The notes beneath the pieces are model-generated. The model saw nothing but the letters and a program-made list of their open reading frames with translations. It was not told where the DNA came from and did not search any database. A program made the position numbers and the translations under genes. A DNA stretch of 64,000 nucleotides from Ceratotherium simum simum (Eukaryota > Chordata > Mammalia > Perissodactyla > Rhinocerotidae), in NCBI RefSeq assembly GCF_000283155.1, contig NW_004454207.1:1809387-1873386 (forward strand), read 5' to 3'. This document shows positions 21,396 through 33,530 of the stretch, piece by piece. Position 1 is the first letter of the stretch; the number at the start of each line of letters is the position of its first letter.

Positions 21396-22035
21396 AAAAT
21401 TTAGAAATCATTTTCAATTATGCCGTATCCAGAAGAGATGGTAATCAGGTGGCCTTAGCCTCGTGAGTATGTAAGAATAAATTAGTTTATATTAAAGCTC
21501 AAAGATTTAGGTTGATAAAAACTATAAAACTTTTCAGCCAGTAAAAGCTGCTAGACCTCAAAATAGATAATAGACAAGTAATATTCTTATTTGTCTAGAT
21601 TCAGTAAAGTCCTCTCTGAGTTGGCCCAACACAACATTCTGAAAGAGAAGGCTTGACTTTGCCTCCGTCTCCCATGGAGTCGTGTCTTTGGGAGTCTTGC
21701 ATTCTTTCAGCAGCAGAATTCAGTAACTTTAGTTTTGCCTCATTGCCCAGTAACCTCCACTTCAATGCCTCTTTCTAATTCACAATTTCTCAGTTCTTTC
21801 TCCTCCCTTTGTTGAAAGAAAAAACTTCTGTGTTTATTTTCAGGCTGCCATCCATAGCTATGAATAAATAAATTATTGTTATGTTTGAAAACATTTGGTT
21901 TTGCTTAAATGTATTATAAAATGTGATGTTTCAAAGAAAAGGGCGATGGTTTGAATTGGAGACCAGGGCTAGCTAATCTTGTGTGTACTGCTTAATAAGG
22001 TATAAATCCATCTCCAGGTATTGGTAGATCTAGGG
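21396..22035. other. No recognised feature
   Basis: Unique-looking AT-rich sequence. Confidence 0.5.
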
Positions 22036-22041
22036 CTTTGC

Positions 22042-22185
22042 TGTTCCAAGTGTGGGCCTTGATGTAGCCATGGCATCACATGGCAGCCTGTTAGAAATGC
22101 ACCCTTCTTCCTACCTACTGAACCAGAATCTACATTTTAACAGGTACCTCAAATGACTATGAAAGTTAGAGAAGCACTGCTCTCG
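22042..22185 (+). mobile_element. MER5-type hAT-Charlie MITE fragment
   Basis: CATGGCATCACATGGCAGCC, TTAGAAATGCACCC, CTGAACCAGAATCTACATTT and TTAACAGGTACCTC...AGAGAAGCACTGCT follow the MER5 order in diverged form. Confidence 0.6.
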
Positions 22186-22199
22186 GGAGCACCTCTGGA

Positions 22200-23475
22200 C
22201 AAAGGTGGGGAATTGACTGTAAAGCTCATCTTCTGATTGGAAGAAGGCCTTTGTGTGATTTAATGCTAAGTGTTCATTCTGTTTTATCTGTCTTTCGTAT
22301 TATTCTCCTTTGTCACTAAGAGAGGAAGCTAACCATTTATTAAGAAAGAAGCTAGAATGGTAGAGACTCGCTGGTGTTAAGGAATGTTATACAGCACTAG
22401 GGAATAGGCGGTAAAACATGTTTTCTGTCAAAGAAAGCTCAAAGGCTATAAGGATGCCAGTTAATTAGTTCTACTCAAGTCTTGAGGAGAATCAAGATTT
22501 GATCCAGCAGTGATTGGCAATGATCGAAGGTTCCTGTGCAGGGTTAACAGGCCCTTGGCACAGCTCAAAGGGGTGGCCATAGTCATGTCCCAGGAGTGGC
22601 TGGAAGCCAGAAGTCAGGCTTGAACTAGAGATCTGGAGTGAGTGGTTTGGAGTGGAACTCTGGTCAGCATGGAGTTGAAGAATTCGCAGAGAGAAAATGT
22701 CAAAGTCAAGAGACAGAGGTATGCAAGTCATGTAGGAAAGAGTAAAGAAAGCGGTTAAAAGTCCAAAGCAGTAATCAGAAACCAGAAGATCCCTGGGAGT
22801 TGAAGAGGTAGGAAAAATAAAGCAAGAGATCTGGGGCATCGGCCCTGTGGACAGCTTTGCTAATGAGAATCTCTCTCAGCCAGCGATATGCTGCTGGTGA
22901 ATGCAGGACCTTGAGCCTTGCTTGTGGTTTGCCAGGAATCTAAGGTTATTATTAAATGGGAGCTCTTGGCTAGAATGAGGAGACAGGGTCACAAAGAGAG
23001 GCCCAGGAGCTGTTGACCCAGGCCGACCTCTGTGGTGTGGGTGGCAGTGGGGCAAGGCTGGGCAGGAAAGATGAAGTCCACGTGGTCAAAGAAGCTAGAG
23101 CGAGAAAGGTTAATGGAGGAGCCCTTGTTTCCCTAGTGTTCCAGGCCGAGGAGCAAAGAGTTCCTGAAGGATTGCTGGGTAGCAGGAAAACAACAGAAGG
23201 AGGTCAGGTCAGGTTGAAAAGGTGAGAGGAGTCAGGCAAACGAGGCTGTTGGACTGGGATGCTGAGATTTGACTGTTGGTTCTCTGCACTCTTTCACAGA
23301 CCCTGATGTGCATAGGTGACTCTGAGCATAAATCACACCACAAAGGAGGGCAGAGGCTTGCAGAGAAAGAAGAGCAAGATACTTCAAATTAGTGAAGCCT
23401 GTACCTCGGTTTAGTGTTTTCAGTTAAGTCTTAATCCAAAGAAGACGATAGAATTTTGAATATAGGACACAGCAT
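22200..23475. other. Purine-rich, GC-richer unclassified region
   Basis: From about 22490 to 23250 the plus strand is unusually rich in G and A (GGCAGTGGGGCAAGGCTGGG, GAAGGAGGTCAGGTCAGG). The open frames at 22492-22839 (minus, 115 codons) and 23013-23225 (plus) have no recognisable domain. It may be an old dispersed repeat or unique DNA. Confidence 0.35.
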
Positions 23476-23479
23476 GCTA

Positions 23480-23660
23480 TCAAGAAAATTTGCAGGCATT
23501 GCAATCAGACACACGGAGCTTTGGAAAAGTATCTTTGAGCTTTATTTTCTGTTTCCATAAAATTTAGAAAACACTACCTTTTCAGGGTTGGTGGAAAGGT
23601 TTAAAACATGTAGGACATCTATCTTAGTAACACCTAGCACATGGTAAGGGGCTTGATAAG
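23480..23660 (+). mobile_element. MIR SINE, diverged
   Basis: GCAATCAGACACACGGAGCT, CTTTATTTTCTGTTTCCATA, AGGTTTAAAACATGTAGGAC and CACCTAGCACATGGTAAGGG correspond to the body and tail of MIR in order. Confidence 0.6.
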
Positions 23661-24066
23661 ATCCAACAAAATAACTATGGGGAGGAGAAAGCATTCATAC
23701 TTGTTGCCTGAGCATTCTACCTACTATTGTCTCATTATGGACATTTCATTAGTCTTTTTACATTTGGGGATACTAATTTTTTTTTAATTTACTGTATGAA
23801 GAAGATGATAACTCTATTTCTGGTGGGTAATGGATGAGGATAAATGTAATTCTTAGTTAAAAATATTGATAGAGGGAAAGCTGAACTCTACATAGAAGCT
23901 GCACACAGTACAGCCCTAGGAACAACTCTCATTTACTGCCCGCTTCCCTGCTGGTGGGTAGAAAGCCTCAAGGAAAATAATAGCTTCTTAAGTGCTAGGC
24001 CTGAAAATCCATGTCTATAAAGTGAGGGCCAACATCTCAGCTTACATCAATCAAAGAACTGCTATT

Positions 24067-25139
24067 ATTTTCAATTACCATGTCTGACCGGGCAAGGGAA
24101 ACAATAGAAAAAATAAACAAATGGGACTGCATCAAACTAAAAAGCTTCTGCACAGCAAAGGAAACCATAACAAAATGAAAAGATAACCTAACAATTGGGA
24201 GAAGATATTTGCAAACCATATATCTGATAAGGGTTTGATCTCCAAAATATATAAAGAACTCATGCATCTCAACAATGAAAAAACTAACAACCCAATTAAA
24301 AAATGGGCAAAAGATCTGAATAGACATTTCTCCAGAGAAGATATACAGATGGCCAACAGGCACATGAAAAGATGTTCAACATCATTAACTATCAGGGAAA
24401 TGCAAATCAAAACTACAGTGAGATATCACCTCATGCTCGTCAGAATGGCTATAATTAACAAGACAGGAGATAAGTGTTGGAGAGGATGTGGAGAGAAGGG
24501 AACTCTCATACACTGCTGGTGGGAGTGCAAACTGGTGCAGCCACTATGGAAAACAGTATGGAGATTCCTCAAAAAATTAAGAATAGAACTACCATACGAT
24601 CCAGCTATCCCACTGCTGGGTATTTATCCAAAGAACGTGAAAACACCAATGCGTAAAGATACATGCACCCCTATGTTCATTGCAGTGTTATTCACAATAG
24701 CCAAGACTCAGAAGCAACCAAGATGCCCATCAAGGGACGAATGGATAAAGGAGATGTGGTATATATACACAATGGAATACTACCTAGCCATAAGAAATGA
24801 TGAAATCCAGCCATTTGTGACAACATGGATGGACCTTGAGAGTATTATGCTAAGCGAAATAAGTCAGAGGGAGAAGGTCAAATACCATATGATCTCACTC
24901 GTAAGTAGAAGATAAAAACAACAACAATCACATAGAGACAGAGATTGGATTGGTGGTTACCAGAGGGCAAGGGGGAGGGGAGGAGGGCGAAAGGGGTGAT
25001 TAGGCACATGTGTTTGGTGATGGATTGCAATTAGTCTTTGAGTGGTGAACATGATGTAACCTACACAGAAATCCTAATATGATGATGTACACCTGAAATT
25101 TATATAATGTTATAAACCAATGTTACTGCAATAAAAAAA
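24067..25139 (+). mobile_element. L1 LINE, 5'-truncated, long ORF2 tail
   Basis: 1.07 kb of L1 on the plus strand: the ORF2 C-terminal part, a 3' UTR with a G-rich tract (AAGGGGGAGGGGAGGAGGGC), and an A-tail. It is flanked by a 14-bp duplication with one mismatch (AAAGAACTGCTATT at 24053-24066; AAAGAGCTGCTATT at 25140-25153). The tail and coding part are well preserved, so this is the youngest-looking L1 in the window. The EN and RT domains are missing, so it cannot move by itself. Confidence 0.95.
24235..24915 (+). pseudogene. L1 ORF2p C-terminal fragment, 226 codons open
   Basis: This is the C-terminal segment of L1 ORF2 protein, downstream of the reverse transcriptase. It includes the Cys-rich region ([20 protein letters not shown], giving CX3CX7HX4C spacing) and the usual end of the family near [11 protein letters not shown]. 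It begins at a chance internal Met. Upstream sequence of the same protein is in another frame with stops (around 24170-24235). It is open only because the copy is fairly young. It has no RT or endonuclease and no promoter, so it is not a gene. Confidence 0.9.
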
Positions 25140-25153
25140 AAAGAGCTGCTATT

Positions 25154-27130
25154 TATTTGGTGAATTATGTGTAGGCCAGCTGCTACTGAAGTTAGTGGGT
25201 GGGTATAGGATAGTACCCTACCCTTTCCAGACAAGATATTTGCATTTTAACAGAGGTCTCCAGGGAAAAATGCCACCATTCAAAGCGCAGTGACTCTTGA
25301 ACTGGGAATTTTTGACACTGGGACAGATCCATGTGAGAGCAGTTTGGGGACGGGGAGACTTGATGATATTCCTATCCTTGGCGCTCCTGAACGTTCCCTC
25401 TCTAGGTGAGCCTCTCTTCTGCCAAGTTAATCCTAAACTTCCCTGATGTTGAGGAAGGGAGTGGATTATTCCCAAACTGGTTTTTGGCCTGAGACTTTAG
25501 GTTCTGCAGGAGAGGTATCTGAATAATCTGTAGCTTATCACACACAAAAATTTAAAGACAAATTCTCTATGAAAAAGTAAGGAACAAAAGAAGAAGGGCC
25601 TACTGGCCTTTTGATAGTGACTACCTTAGAAGGTAAAAGAATTTCATCTAAAAGCTATTTTTTCTTTAAAAAAGTCATGCAGCTTTGATATTCTGGTGCT
25701 GTCTTCCTCTAAAAAAAAAAACCCTTTAAAACACAACACTCTTGACTACACCTCCATTTTCAGGTAAGCTGTGTCCTTGATCAATAAATCGATTTTTATT
25801 TAAATGGGAAGGAAAACCTACTTTTCTAGCAAGGGCATCAATCTGGTTGATTCACGGAACGTGGTAATTACAATCGTCAAAGGAATTGGAAGTCATAGCT
25901 TTAAATATTAGATCAATTGATCAATTATAATGTGATTCCTCAGAACACACATTTCTGTTTTGTATCAAACAAGCCTGATGCTATTCAAGTTGTTGCCTTA
26001 TGAGAGTTCATGCCAAACAAATTACCAATGACTAGCCAATTTAAGAGATTAACCTTGCTCTAAAAGAGCCCTAGAGTGACTGTGATTCAGCAGTCTTCGT
26101 TAGACCCAGTTCTTTCCTCCTTCTTTACTATGACTCATCAGCTTTGATGGGACCAGTTCTGTGATTATTTTCACTTTATTTTGTCCTTTCTTTTAAATTG
26201 CATCCGATTTTTATTTTAATTTTCCGTTGCATAGGATCATATTTATTGCAGATGGGCTTTTTCTTGTAAACAAACAAACAAACAAAAGTATAAATTCTGG
26301 TTCATGGAAACAGTGACAAACTGTGCTCGACTACTAAGCAAATAGTGTTTTTCTCATGTATAATGAGTAAAAAAATGTAAAGGCATTTAGGTTGATAAAT
26401 TTTGCTTCTGCTTCTTATTAAAAAGTAGCTGGAATTGTGGAAAACAAACTGAGAAAATAGCTGCATTTGTGTAAATTTGCTTTTAGAATTTTTCCGGTGT
26501 GGTCCTGGGTCTCAGAAATGGAATCTGTGTACAGAGTGGAATCAAGGGCATCTGTTAGCCCACGTGTTTTTCTTCTCCAGTGCTCTGATGCGTACTCAGG
26601 ACAATCTGATGTCATTGGGGCTTCACACTGGTTCTTCCTTCCAGAAAACCTATCCAAAGCTGATGTCCTTTCCCTGTGATTCAAAAGGGGCTGGCTTCCT
26701 TTTTCAAAGGGTAGAATATGTTAAATAGCGTTAAGTGGAGATGTGAGAAGAGAGCTATATCCAAGAACACTGCAGCATATCTACTTTAGCAAGATTGAGA
26801 TATCTAGGGCATTTTGCCTATTTAAAAAAATAAAAACAAGACAAAATACATTTGGAATTGAAAACCAATCCAAAGAATATATGCTATCCATCTTAGAGAG
26901 GAAGGAAAAGAATTCCTTCTGGTAATTACTGCAGGAGAAATCTAAACTGAATCACTGAAGTAATGAAATGGTTGTTATGAGTACTATAAGTCAGGGCTGC
27001 CAGAAAAAATGGAATCTTAATGAGTAGAGTGTGTTTGTAGAGAATAAATCACACCCCACAAACACAAACATTTATTCTGAAGCAATTAGAAAATTAAAGG
27101 ACAAAAGAAAAGAACATCTTTAAGATTTTT
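25154..27130. other. AT-rich unique-looking region
   Basis: No repeat that I can name except a (CAAA)n run near 26268-26285. Around 25770-25930 the sequence holds several TAAT/ATCAAT words and a 12-bp palindrome GATCAATTGATC (25911-25922). Conserved regulatory DNA can look like this, but I cannot test it. The frames at 26418-26728 are overlapping and without domains. Confidence 0.4.
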
Positions 27131-27296
27131 TATTATTATCCCATATTTTTTCCAGCTTTATTATGGTATAACTGACAAATAAAAATTGTATATATTTAAG
27201 GTATACAACATGACATTTTGATATATGTATACACTGTGGAAGGATTACCACAATCAAGCTAATTAATATATCCATCATCTCACGTCACCTCACCTT

Positions 27297-27319
27297 TGTG
27301 TGTGTGTGTGTGTGTGTGT
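27297..27319. repeat. (TG)n microsatellite in L1 3' UTR
   Basis: About 11 TG units without interruption, inside the L1 piece. Confidence 0.95.
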
Positions 27320-27669
27320 TAAGAACACTCAAGATTTACTCTTTTAGCAGATTTCAAGTGTACAATACAGTATTGTTAACTATAGTCAGCATACTGTACA
27401 TTCGATCTCCAGAACTTCTTCATCCTAACTGAAACTTTATACCCTTTGACCAACATCTCCCCATTTCCCCCACCCCCCAGCCCCTGGTAATTACCGTTCT
27501 CCTCTCTGCTTTTATGAGTTCAACTTTTTTAGATTCCACATATAAGTGAGATCATGCAGTATTTGTCTTTCTGTGTTTGGCTTATTTAACTTAGCATAAT
27601 ATCCTCCAGGTTCATCTGTGTTGTCACAAATGGCAGAGTGTCCTTCTTTTTTAAGGCTGGATAATATTC

Positions 27670-27671
<2 letters not shown>

Positions 27672-27702
<31 letters not shown>
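27672..27702. repeat. (TG)n microsatellite in L1 ORF2 tail
   Basis: About 15 TG units. They replace the TATATACACA that normally encodes part of the YIYTMEYY segment of ORF2. The homologous site is also expanded in the L1 at 53375 onward. Confidence 0.95.
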
Positions 27703-27703
<1 letters not shown>

Positions 27704-27765
27704 CACATTTTCTTTATCCATTCAGCAGTCGACAAGCACTTAGATTGTTTCCATATCTTGGCACC

Positions 27766-29480
27766 TTAAAGATTTTAATTCACGTTAAGAGTCAGTGCTT
27801 TTTCTTGAAACTCACCGTGTATAGAACTGTAATGTTTCCTGTCTTCTCCCTTCTCCATACCACCCCCCCAACAATTCACCCTAGAATAGGTCCCTCTTTA
27901 TTACCATTCTACCTTATTCTTTGCAGCACTAAGCACTTTTGTAATTACTACTATCTTCAAAAATTAATTATAGTGAAATATGTCAACACCAGGAGTTGGG
28001 ACTCATTGGGTGTCACCTTAGGGTCTGTCTGCTACAGAATCTAATCCTTAACAGCATTTCAAAATGAGGTCCAATGTTTCAGGCATAAACACTTCCAAGT
28101 TATGATTCCATAAACTTATCATGTGAAACAAGGAGCCAGCCTTTTATTATTACTGGTAACAATCCCACACCTTTGAATCTATTTTATCTTTTTCTGGAAA
28201 CACAGAAGTAAATGATAAGATGCCTCAATAAATGACCATGTAGGTGCACACCGCAGCAGAATTTCTAACTTTGTACCTCTATTCCAACAACAGACAGGGA
28301 TTTAAATTTAGACACTAATTGCAGTTGAATAGACTTTTAAAGTCAAGCTTAAGGATAGTGATTGCTTCTAAAAGTCCCACCCTTCTTACATCTTCTTGAA
28401 TCTGAAGTATTTCTTCTGTGCTTTGAGCAATAGGAAAAATGATTTCCTTTAAATTTCAGTCATTTGCCTTATAGTCACCTGAAAACATTTAGAAATTTGC
28501 TCCTCTCAACAGAATAGGAGACAACACTACTCTTGACATTGATAAAGCATGTATTTCAATTAAAATGCCTTATAAGAACTCAGAGAGAAGAGTTGAGTTG
28601 ATTTTAGGTTTGCTTGCCCTAATTGCAAAGAGTGGCAATTGAAATCATATTGAAGTTTTATTGCAAGTGCACTCACATTCAGATCACAAGGAACCCTTGT
28701 ATTTTTATATCTAGACTACTATCCAATGATTTAGAAGATAGATCTGCTCTATTTTTATTCAGTGTGTTCTTTCTGAGTGCTATAATAGGCTTTTGTTTGT
28801 ACGCAGGCACCTAATTAAAAAAGGAAAAAAAAAATCCCTTGTTAAAATCAGCTGGGAATAATCAGAATGATCAGTCCGTGGCTCATAAATATTACATGAG
28901 CAATATGGGTGCATCAGTAATATTTAACTATTTTCCAGTTCCACTTAAAACTTTTTGTTCTAAAAGTCTTCAAGCCCAGGAGAAGATTGGTGCTTTAAAT
29001 TCTTAATCACAAGAAGAGCTTGCAGGATTTCTATTTGCAGTGATTTGGCTCATTTATACACTTTCAAGGATTATTACAGAAACCAACATGTTATTGCTGT
29101 GGCCACGTGTTTAGTCTCTCAGGATAGGAATCTAGTGTGGCTTACCCAGAGTCCCAAGGGTGAGATGCCACATTTCCTGGGCTATTTCACCACCACCCGT
29201 ATTTTGTACCTTAATATTTTGACTTTTACTTTAATAAAATGAAATAAATAATAAAATTTGACTTTCGTCTTAAATAAAATACTTAATATTTTGACCTTTT
29301 TGTTGTTATTTGAATTCTACTGCCTTTAGAGAACTTGGAGCAATGGGATATGATTACATAAATCTTCAAAAAAAATTGTCAGATCAAAGCTCTCATTCAA
29401 AAATTTTACCTGGAATTCCAGAAAAGAGATACAAAGAGAAAATAAATAGATGGTGAAGAGATTTAATTAAAGGAGGAGGA
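27766..29480. other. No recognised feature
   Basis: AT-rich unique-looking DNA. The frame at 27676-28044 starts within the TG microsatellite and is an artefact. Confidence 0.5.
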
Positions 29481-29484
29481 AGAA

Positions 29485-29691
29485 TCAAGCCCCACCGGAG
29501 TTCTCTTCGTTGCCCACTATTTGCCCCCACCCTCTAGCATGGTGGCCTCTTTGTGCCTTCAGAAGGTCCTTCAGCATTATTGCCCCTCGGAGCGCTGCCT
29601 CTTGATGGAGGACGAGCAGGTAGAGGTAGCTATTCAGAGTGAGGAAAAGAGCCTTGAGCTCCCCCTGGAGGTTCCAATGCATAACCAACAA
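29485..29691 (-). pseudogene. Possible processed-pseudogene relic, ferritin-light-chain-like
   Basis: This minus-strand stretch of 68 codons is GC-richer than its surroundings and looks protein-like. LNSYLYLL, then AALRGA, then LLKAQRGHHARG, then a QxxxxxEExxGG pattern recall, in order, segments of ferritin light chain (LVNxYL, VALEGV, LLKMQNQRGGRA, QDIKKPAEDEWG). The long middle helix would be deleted. No poly-A tail or target duplication was found. This is a weak suggestion based on a short alignment done by eye; chance is possible. Confidence 0.22.
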
Positions 29692-30029
29692 ATACTCTCT
29701 TCCAACAGGATCAATGATTTATGACTTCCATGGTTCTTCCTTTTTGCAAATGTTCCAATTTATCCATTTAAAAATAGGATTTTATTCTAACCATACTTTA
29801 ATTTTTTGGTTTACCAAGAATTTTTTAACCAAAAAGAATATAGTTATTTCTTCATCTCCTCCTTCCAAAAAATCATATTTTTCAGGTAGCAATTACATGG
29901 GATATCTTCACTGGATATAGCCCTATACTTAGCATCATGGTCATTAAACAAATGGAGAAGATGTGGGTACCATCCCTTTCCCATAGGTTGTAACCAAATC
30001 AGAGGCTATGAGAGCGAGTTCTAATCATG
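29692..30029. other. No recognised feature
   Basis: AT-rich sequence without signal. Confidence 0.5.
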
Positions 30030-30037
30030 TGTCTAGA

Positions 30038-30254
30038 CAGGGATTTCTCAGCCTTGGCACTATTGACTTTTGGGGCTGGATAATTCTTTGTGGTGGGGGC
30101 TGTCCTGTGCATTGTAGGATGTTTAGCAACATCCCAAGGATGTTAGTCGCATTCCTTCTCTCCCCCCACCTCCAAATGTGACAACCAAAACTGTCTCCAA
30201 ACATTGACAAATGCCCCCTGGGAGAGCAAAATTGCCCCCAGTTGAGAACCACTG
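30038..30254 (-). mobile_element. MER20 hAT-Charlie MITE
   Basis: Reverse-oriented MER20 with CAG...CTG termini: CAGGGATTTCTCAGCCTTGG at the left, GGATGTTTAGCAACATCCC in the middle and CCAGTTGAGAACCACTG at the right. It is 217 bp and close to full length. Confidence 0.93.
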
Positions 30255-30263
30255 GTCTCAGGA

Positions 30264-30838
30264 AACCATAGGGAATAGAGATGGGGAGTACAAAAAAAAA
30301 TAAGCAAGAATAAACATTCATTTTAAAATCACTATGTTCTATAGATTACTATGTCTAACTTGAGCTAGAAACATATTATACAAGTCAGAGATCTAATATT
30401 AGCATTTTTGTAAAAACAAAGCTCTGCCTCTTCATATGTTCTTAAAAGTTATTTTTCATTTGAATGGTTTTTGTGATGCAGTAAGTTCAAGGGCTACAGT
30501 GAATCTAAAGGAATACAGTCAATTGTTTGCCCTTTAATACATTTTCAAGTAGATATTTGTAAATAAGTCTGAGAGCAGAGAATGTGACAATGTATTGAGT
30601 CCTTGCTTGAAAATATTATTCACTTGTAAATTTTTCTTCAGTGAAGCAAGAACAAAAGCTCTTGACTGGAGTCCAATTCTGCTAATTATTTTGTGATTAA
30701 CAGGTTTCCTGTTTTGTTTTGTTTTTTTCCAAAGAGTGATTTATGTACTAATAGCAACTGTACCAGAATAAAAAACAAAATCTGAGGCAATGAATTTAAG
30801 ATTATTGGTGTTTGCAAGGAAGGCGTGTCTTCACATCG
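30264..30838. other. Spacer between two MER20 copies
   Basis: AT-rich, no recognised feature. It would form the loop if the inverted MER20 pair folded in RNA. Confidence 0.5.
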
Positions 30839-30840
30839 AC

Positions 30841-31053
30841 CAGCAGTTCTCAACTGGGTGATTTTGCCCCCCAGGAGACATTTGGCAATGTCTAAGGATT
30901 TTTGATTTTCACAACTGAGTGAAGGGATGCTATTGGCATCTAGTGGGTGGAGGCCAGGAATGCTGCTAAACATCCTACATGCACAGGACAGTCCTCCATG
31001 ACGAAGAACTGTCCAGCCCCAAACTTCAATAATGCCAAGCTTGAGAAACCCTG
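30841..31053 (+). mobile_element. MER20 hAT-Charlie MITE
   Basis: Forward MER20, 213 bp, starting CAGCAGTTCTCAACTGG and ending TTGAGAAACCCTG. It carries GGCATCTAGTGGGTGGAGGC and GCTGCTAAACATCCTACATG. The 8-bp flanks ACATCGAC and GTATAGAC share 5 of 8 bases, consistent with a decayed hAT duplication. The copy at 30038 lies in the opposite orientation. Confidence 0.93.
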
Positions 31054-33400
31054 GTATAGACATAATGGAAAAGGAGGGCTTCATCACACAAGGTGACTTG
31101 AGGGTCAGAAGAAAGTTATTTTTTCCCCAAAATGCCCCCCCGTTGGCCTATGGGAGTTCATTCCTTTGAGTCTAGCGTAGACTTCTCATTCTCTTCTTTT
31201 AAAAGGCAGATAGTCTTCAGAGAGGTAAGATATTGAGTTACTAAAACACAGTCAGAACCCTCCAGATGGCTTGCTCTATGGTAAGAAGATTGTAGGATAG
31301 AGCAAGTATAACAACTCTGTTTGGGGAGTGCATTGGGAGTGGGAGAAGTCTTTGAAATGAGCTGAAAAGGGCTATGGAGTCTGGAGGTTGAATTTATTAT
31401 TGCTTCATTTCCTTATGGTTGGTTGTTTTCTGGAGCATTCTTAAATTCATGCACACACAAAATGGCAAACTCTGTGTTCAGAGGCATGAATGTGTGTATA
31501 GAAGTTTCTTTTTAGATTAAATTTAAAAGATTATTCCTATAAAATGAACTTTCTGTGCTTCTAATTCTCCAGATAATGGGTGTTAATGGAGCCTATTCAA
31601 TCCGATAACTCAAGCACCCCAAAGTTTACATTTAGCTCATAGACTTCTAGAAGACATCAATTCTGTTGGAAGCTCTATGCTTAGTCCTTCCAGCTCTGCT
31701 TCTATGTTCTTTCTTTTCGTTGTTGCATATTTAATGCCATATGTTCTCTGAAGTAGGCCCAGAATAATTTGAAATACTGGTATCACTTTAAAAAAAAAAA
31801 AACTTTTTCCCCATTCACTTTTCCACTTAAGACTAAAATACTTGCAACAGCTCTCTCCTTTTTCTCTCAGAACAGCTTGAATATGTGATCTTTGGACCTT
31901 TTCTTTTCCCCCCAGATAATGTATTTTGTCTGTGTACTGAAGTGTTTCTCATTGCTAAATTGTAGTTCTTTACAATGAAAGGGGGTTTAATTAAGAGTTT
32001 AGTAGGAACTTTCAAAAGTGATTTGAAGATCAGGGACAATCATCAAGAATGTCACACTACAGTGTGCTACTTTGAGGCACAACTTCCCCTAAAATTTGGG
32101 TTTCCTGACATCTGTTTCTTACAGTGGCATACTGTAGCACTTTATTTTTTCTTCAGTCACAGATCAACCTGGAAGAGATCCCAGAGAAATTGAATTTTGT
32201 CGTCCCAATCTTTCCCACTCTTGCTTGGGTCCTGCTATCTTTATTTTCTTAGGGTTCCCATTTTAGTTGCCAGTGAGCTGTAAATAGCGTTGAATCTTCA
32301 ACATTTCAGACTTGTTTTCCCCACCAACAGGTGCAAGGGAAGACTCTACTGTCCTTGGAAAACACTCCTTAAAATTGAAATATTGAGAATTGAAGATAAT
32401 GAATTTTTTTGATGCTCTTTCACCAGTTAGATTTTTAAACCTACAGTTATTTAAAGTATTAAGAAAGCTTATTAAATTGTTAAAATCTTGCTGCATCTGT
32501 CGCTGTGATTATTAATGTTGTTATCCTTCTCAGTCATTTGAAGACTTTTGCCCAAGAGGGATATCAATTCCTCTTCCTATTTGGCATACCTGGGGACCAT
32601 GGTGGACTTGGACTAAAAGTGTGGGCAAAATTATTCACTTACGTGGTTAAACGTCCATTCTCATAATTAGTATCAAATTGGATTTGAAATATCCAACGCT
32701 CCAACTCTTATGCTTATTAAAATGTGGTTGAAATATTGGAGGCTGGAAGTGGTCTTCAATTAAATTTCACTTTTCATAAATGCGTCAAGGCTATTTTTCA
32801 GAATCTGTTGGCAATGTTACTTTAAAATTCTGTTATTGAGTTCTATTTCATACCCAACAATAGGACTTTACATTTTCCCCAAAGTGTGCCAGTATGAAGA
32901 TTCAGTTATTTATATGGGCTCTCCATCTATAAAAAGAAAAAAAAAAGCAGACAGTGTACCTAGAAAATACAATTCCATTAGTTAGTGCATTGATTTTGTA
33001 ATGTAATATGCTGCCTCTTTGATAAATTATGGAAGTTTCTACATTTCTGTCAGATGACAAGGAGAAAATTAAGAAAACACATTTATATATTTGTTTCTGG
33101 TAAACTGGAAAACTATAGTGTACATTAGCAGAAGATTCTCTCCCCAGATGCCCTTTTGGCCCTTCCTCACTGCCTTTATAAAGAAAATAAATAAGGATTG
33201 ACAGTCGTGTTCCCAGAGTGGTGGCAATTAGGTTAGGAAAATTCTTTGGGAAGACATGATTGTGACCTCAGGAAATGCATCTATCGTGCTCCTCTTCCAT
33301 CTTTTTAGTCTGAATAGATATAAACATTTAAAATATATGTAGCAAATAGAACAAAATTCCTTCAGAGGAAAACAGTAATGCTTCCTTTTGTATATTTATT
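31054..33400. other. Unique-looking AT-rich region
   Basis: No repeat that I can name and no gene signal. The overlapping frames at 31833-32193 lie on opposite strands and have no domain. Confidence 0.45.
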
Positions 33401-33404
33401 TGTT

Positions 33405-33530
33405 ATTCCTGTAAATTGTAAAGCTCTTGAAGCCATAGGTGATGGTTTATTCATTATTTTTCAGCCGTTAATATCACAGTGTCTGACACATAGTAGGTGC
33501 TTAATCAATATGTATTGAACAAATGAAAGC
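33405..33530 (+). mobile_element. L2 LINE 3' end
   Basis: TGTAAAGCTCTTGAAGCCAT and GTGTCTGACACATAGTAGGTGC, then TTAATCAATATGTATTGAAC, match the L2 tail. Confidence 0.8.

Larger units (their letters stand above)
27135..27765 (-). mobile_element. L1 LINE 3' end, reverse
   Basis: Reverse-strand L1: the 3' UTR begins at the left with the TTTATTATGGTATAACTGAC type of tail, and ORF2 C-terminal codons follow to the right (complement of AGGTTCATCTGTGTTGTCAC and TAGATTGTTTCCATATCTTG). It is of the older L1M kind. It holds two TG microsatellites (27297-27319 and 27672-27702). Confidence 0.9.

Noticed and set aside
27676..28044. 122-codon plus frame starting with a Val-Cys repeat
   Set aside because: The start lies in the TG microsatellite of an L1 tail; the rest has no domain.
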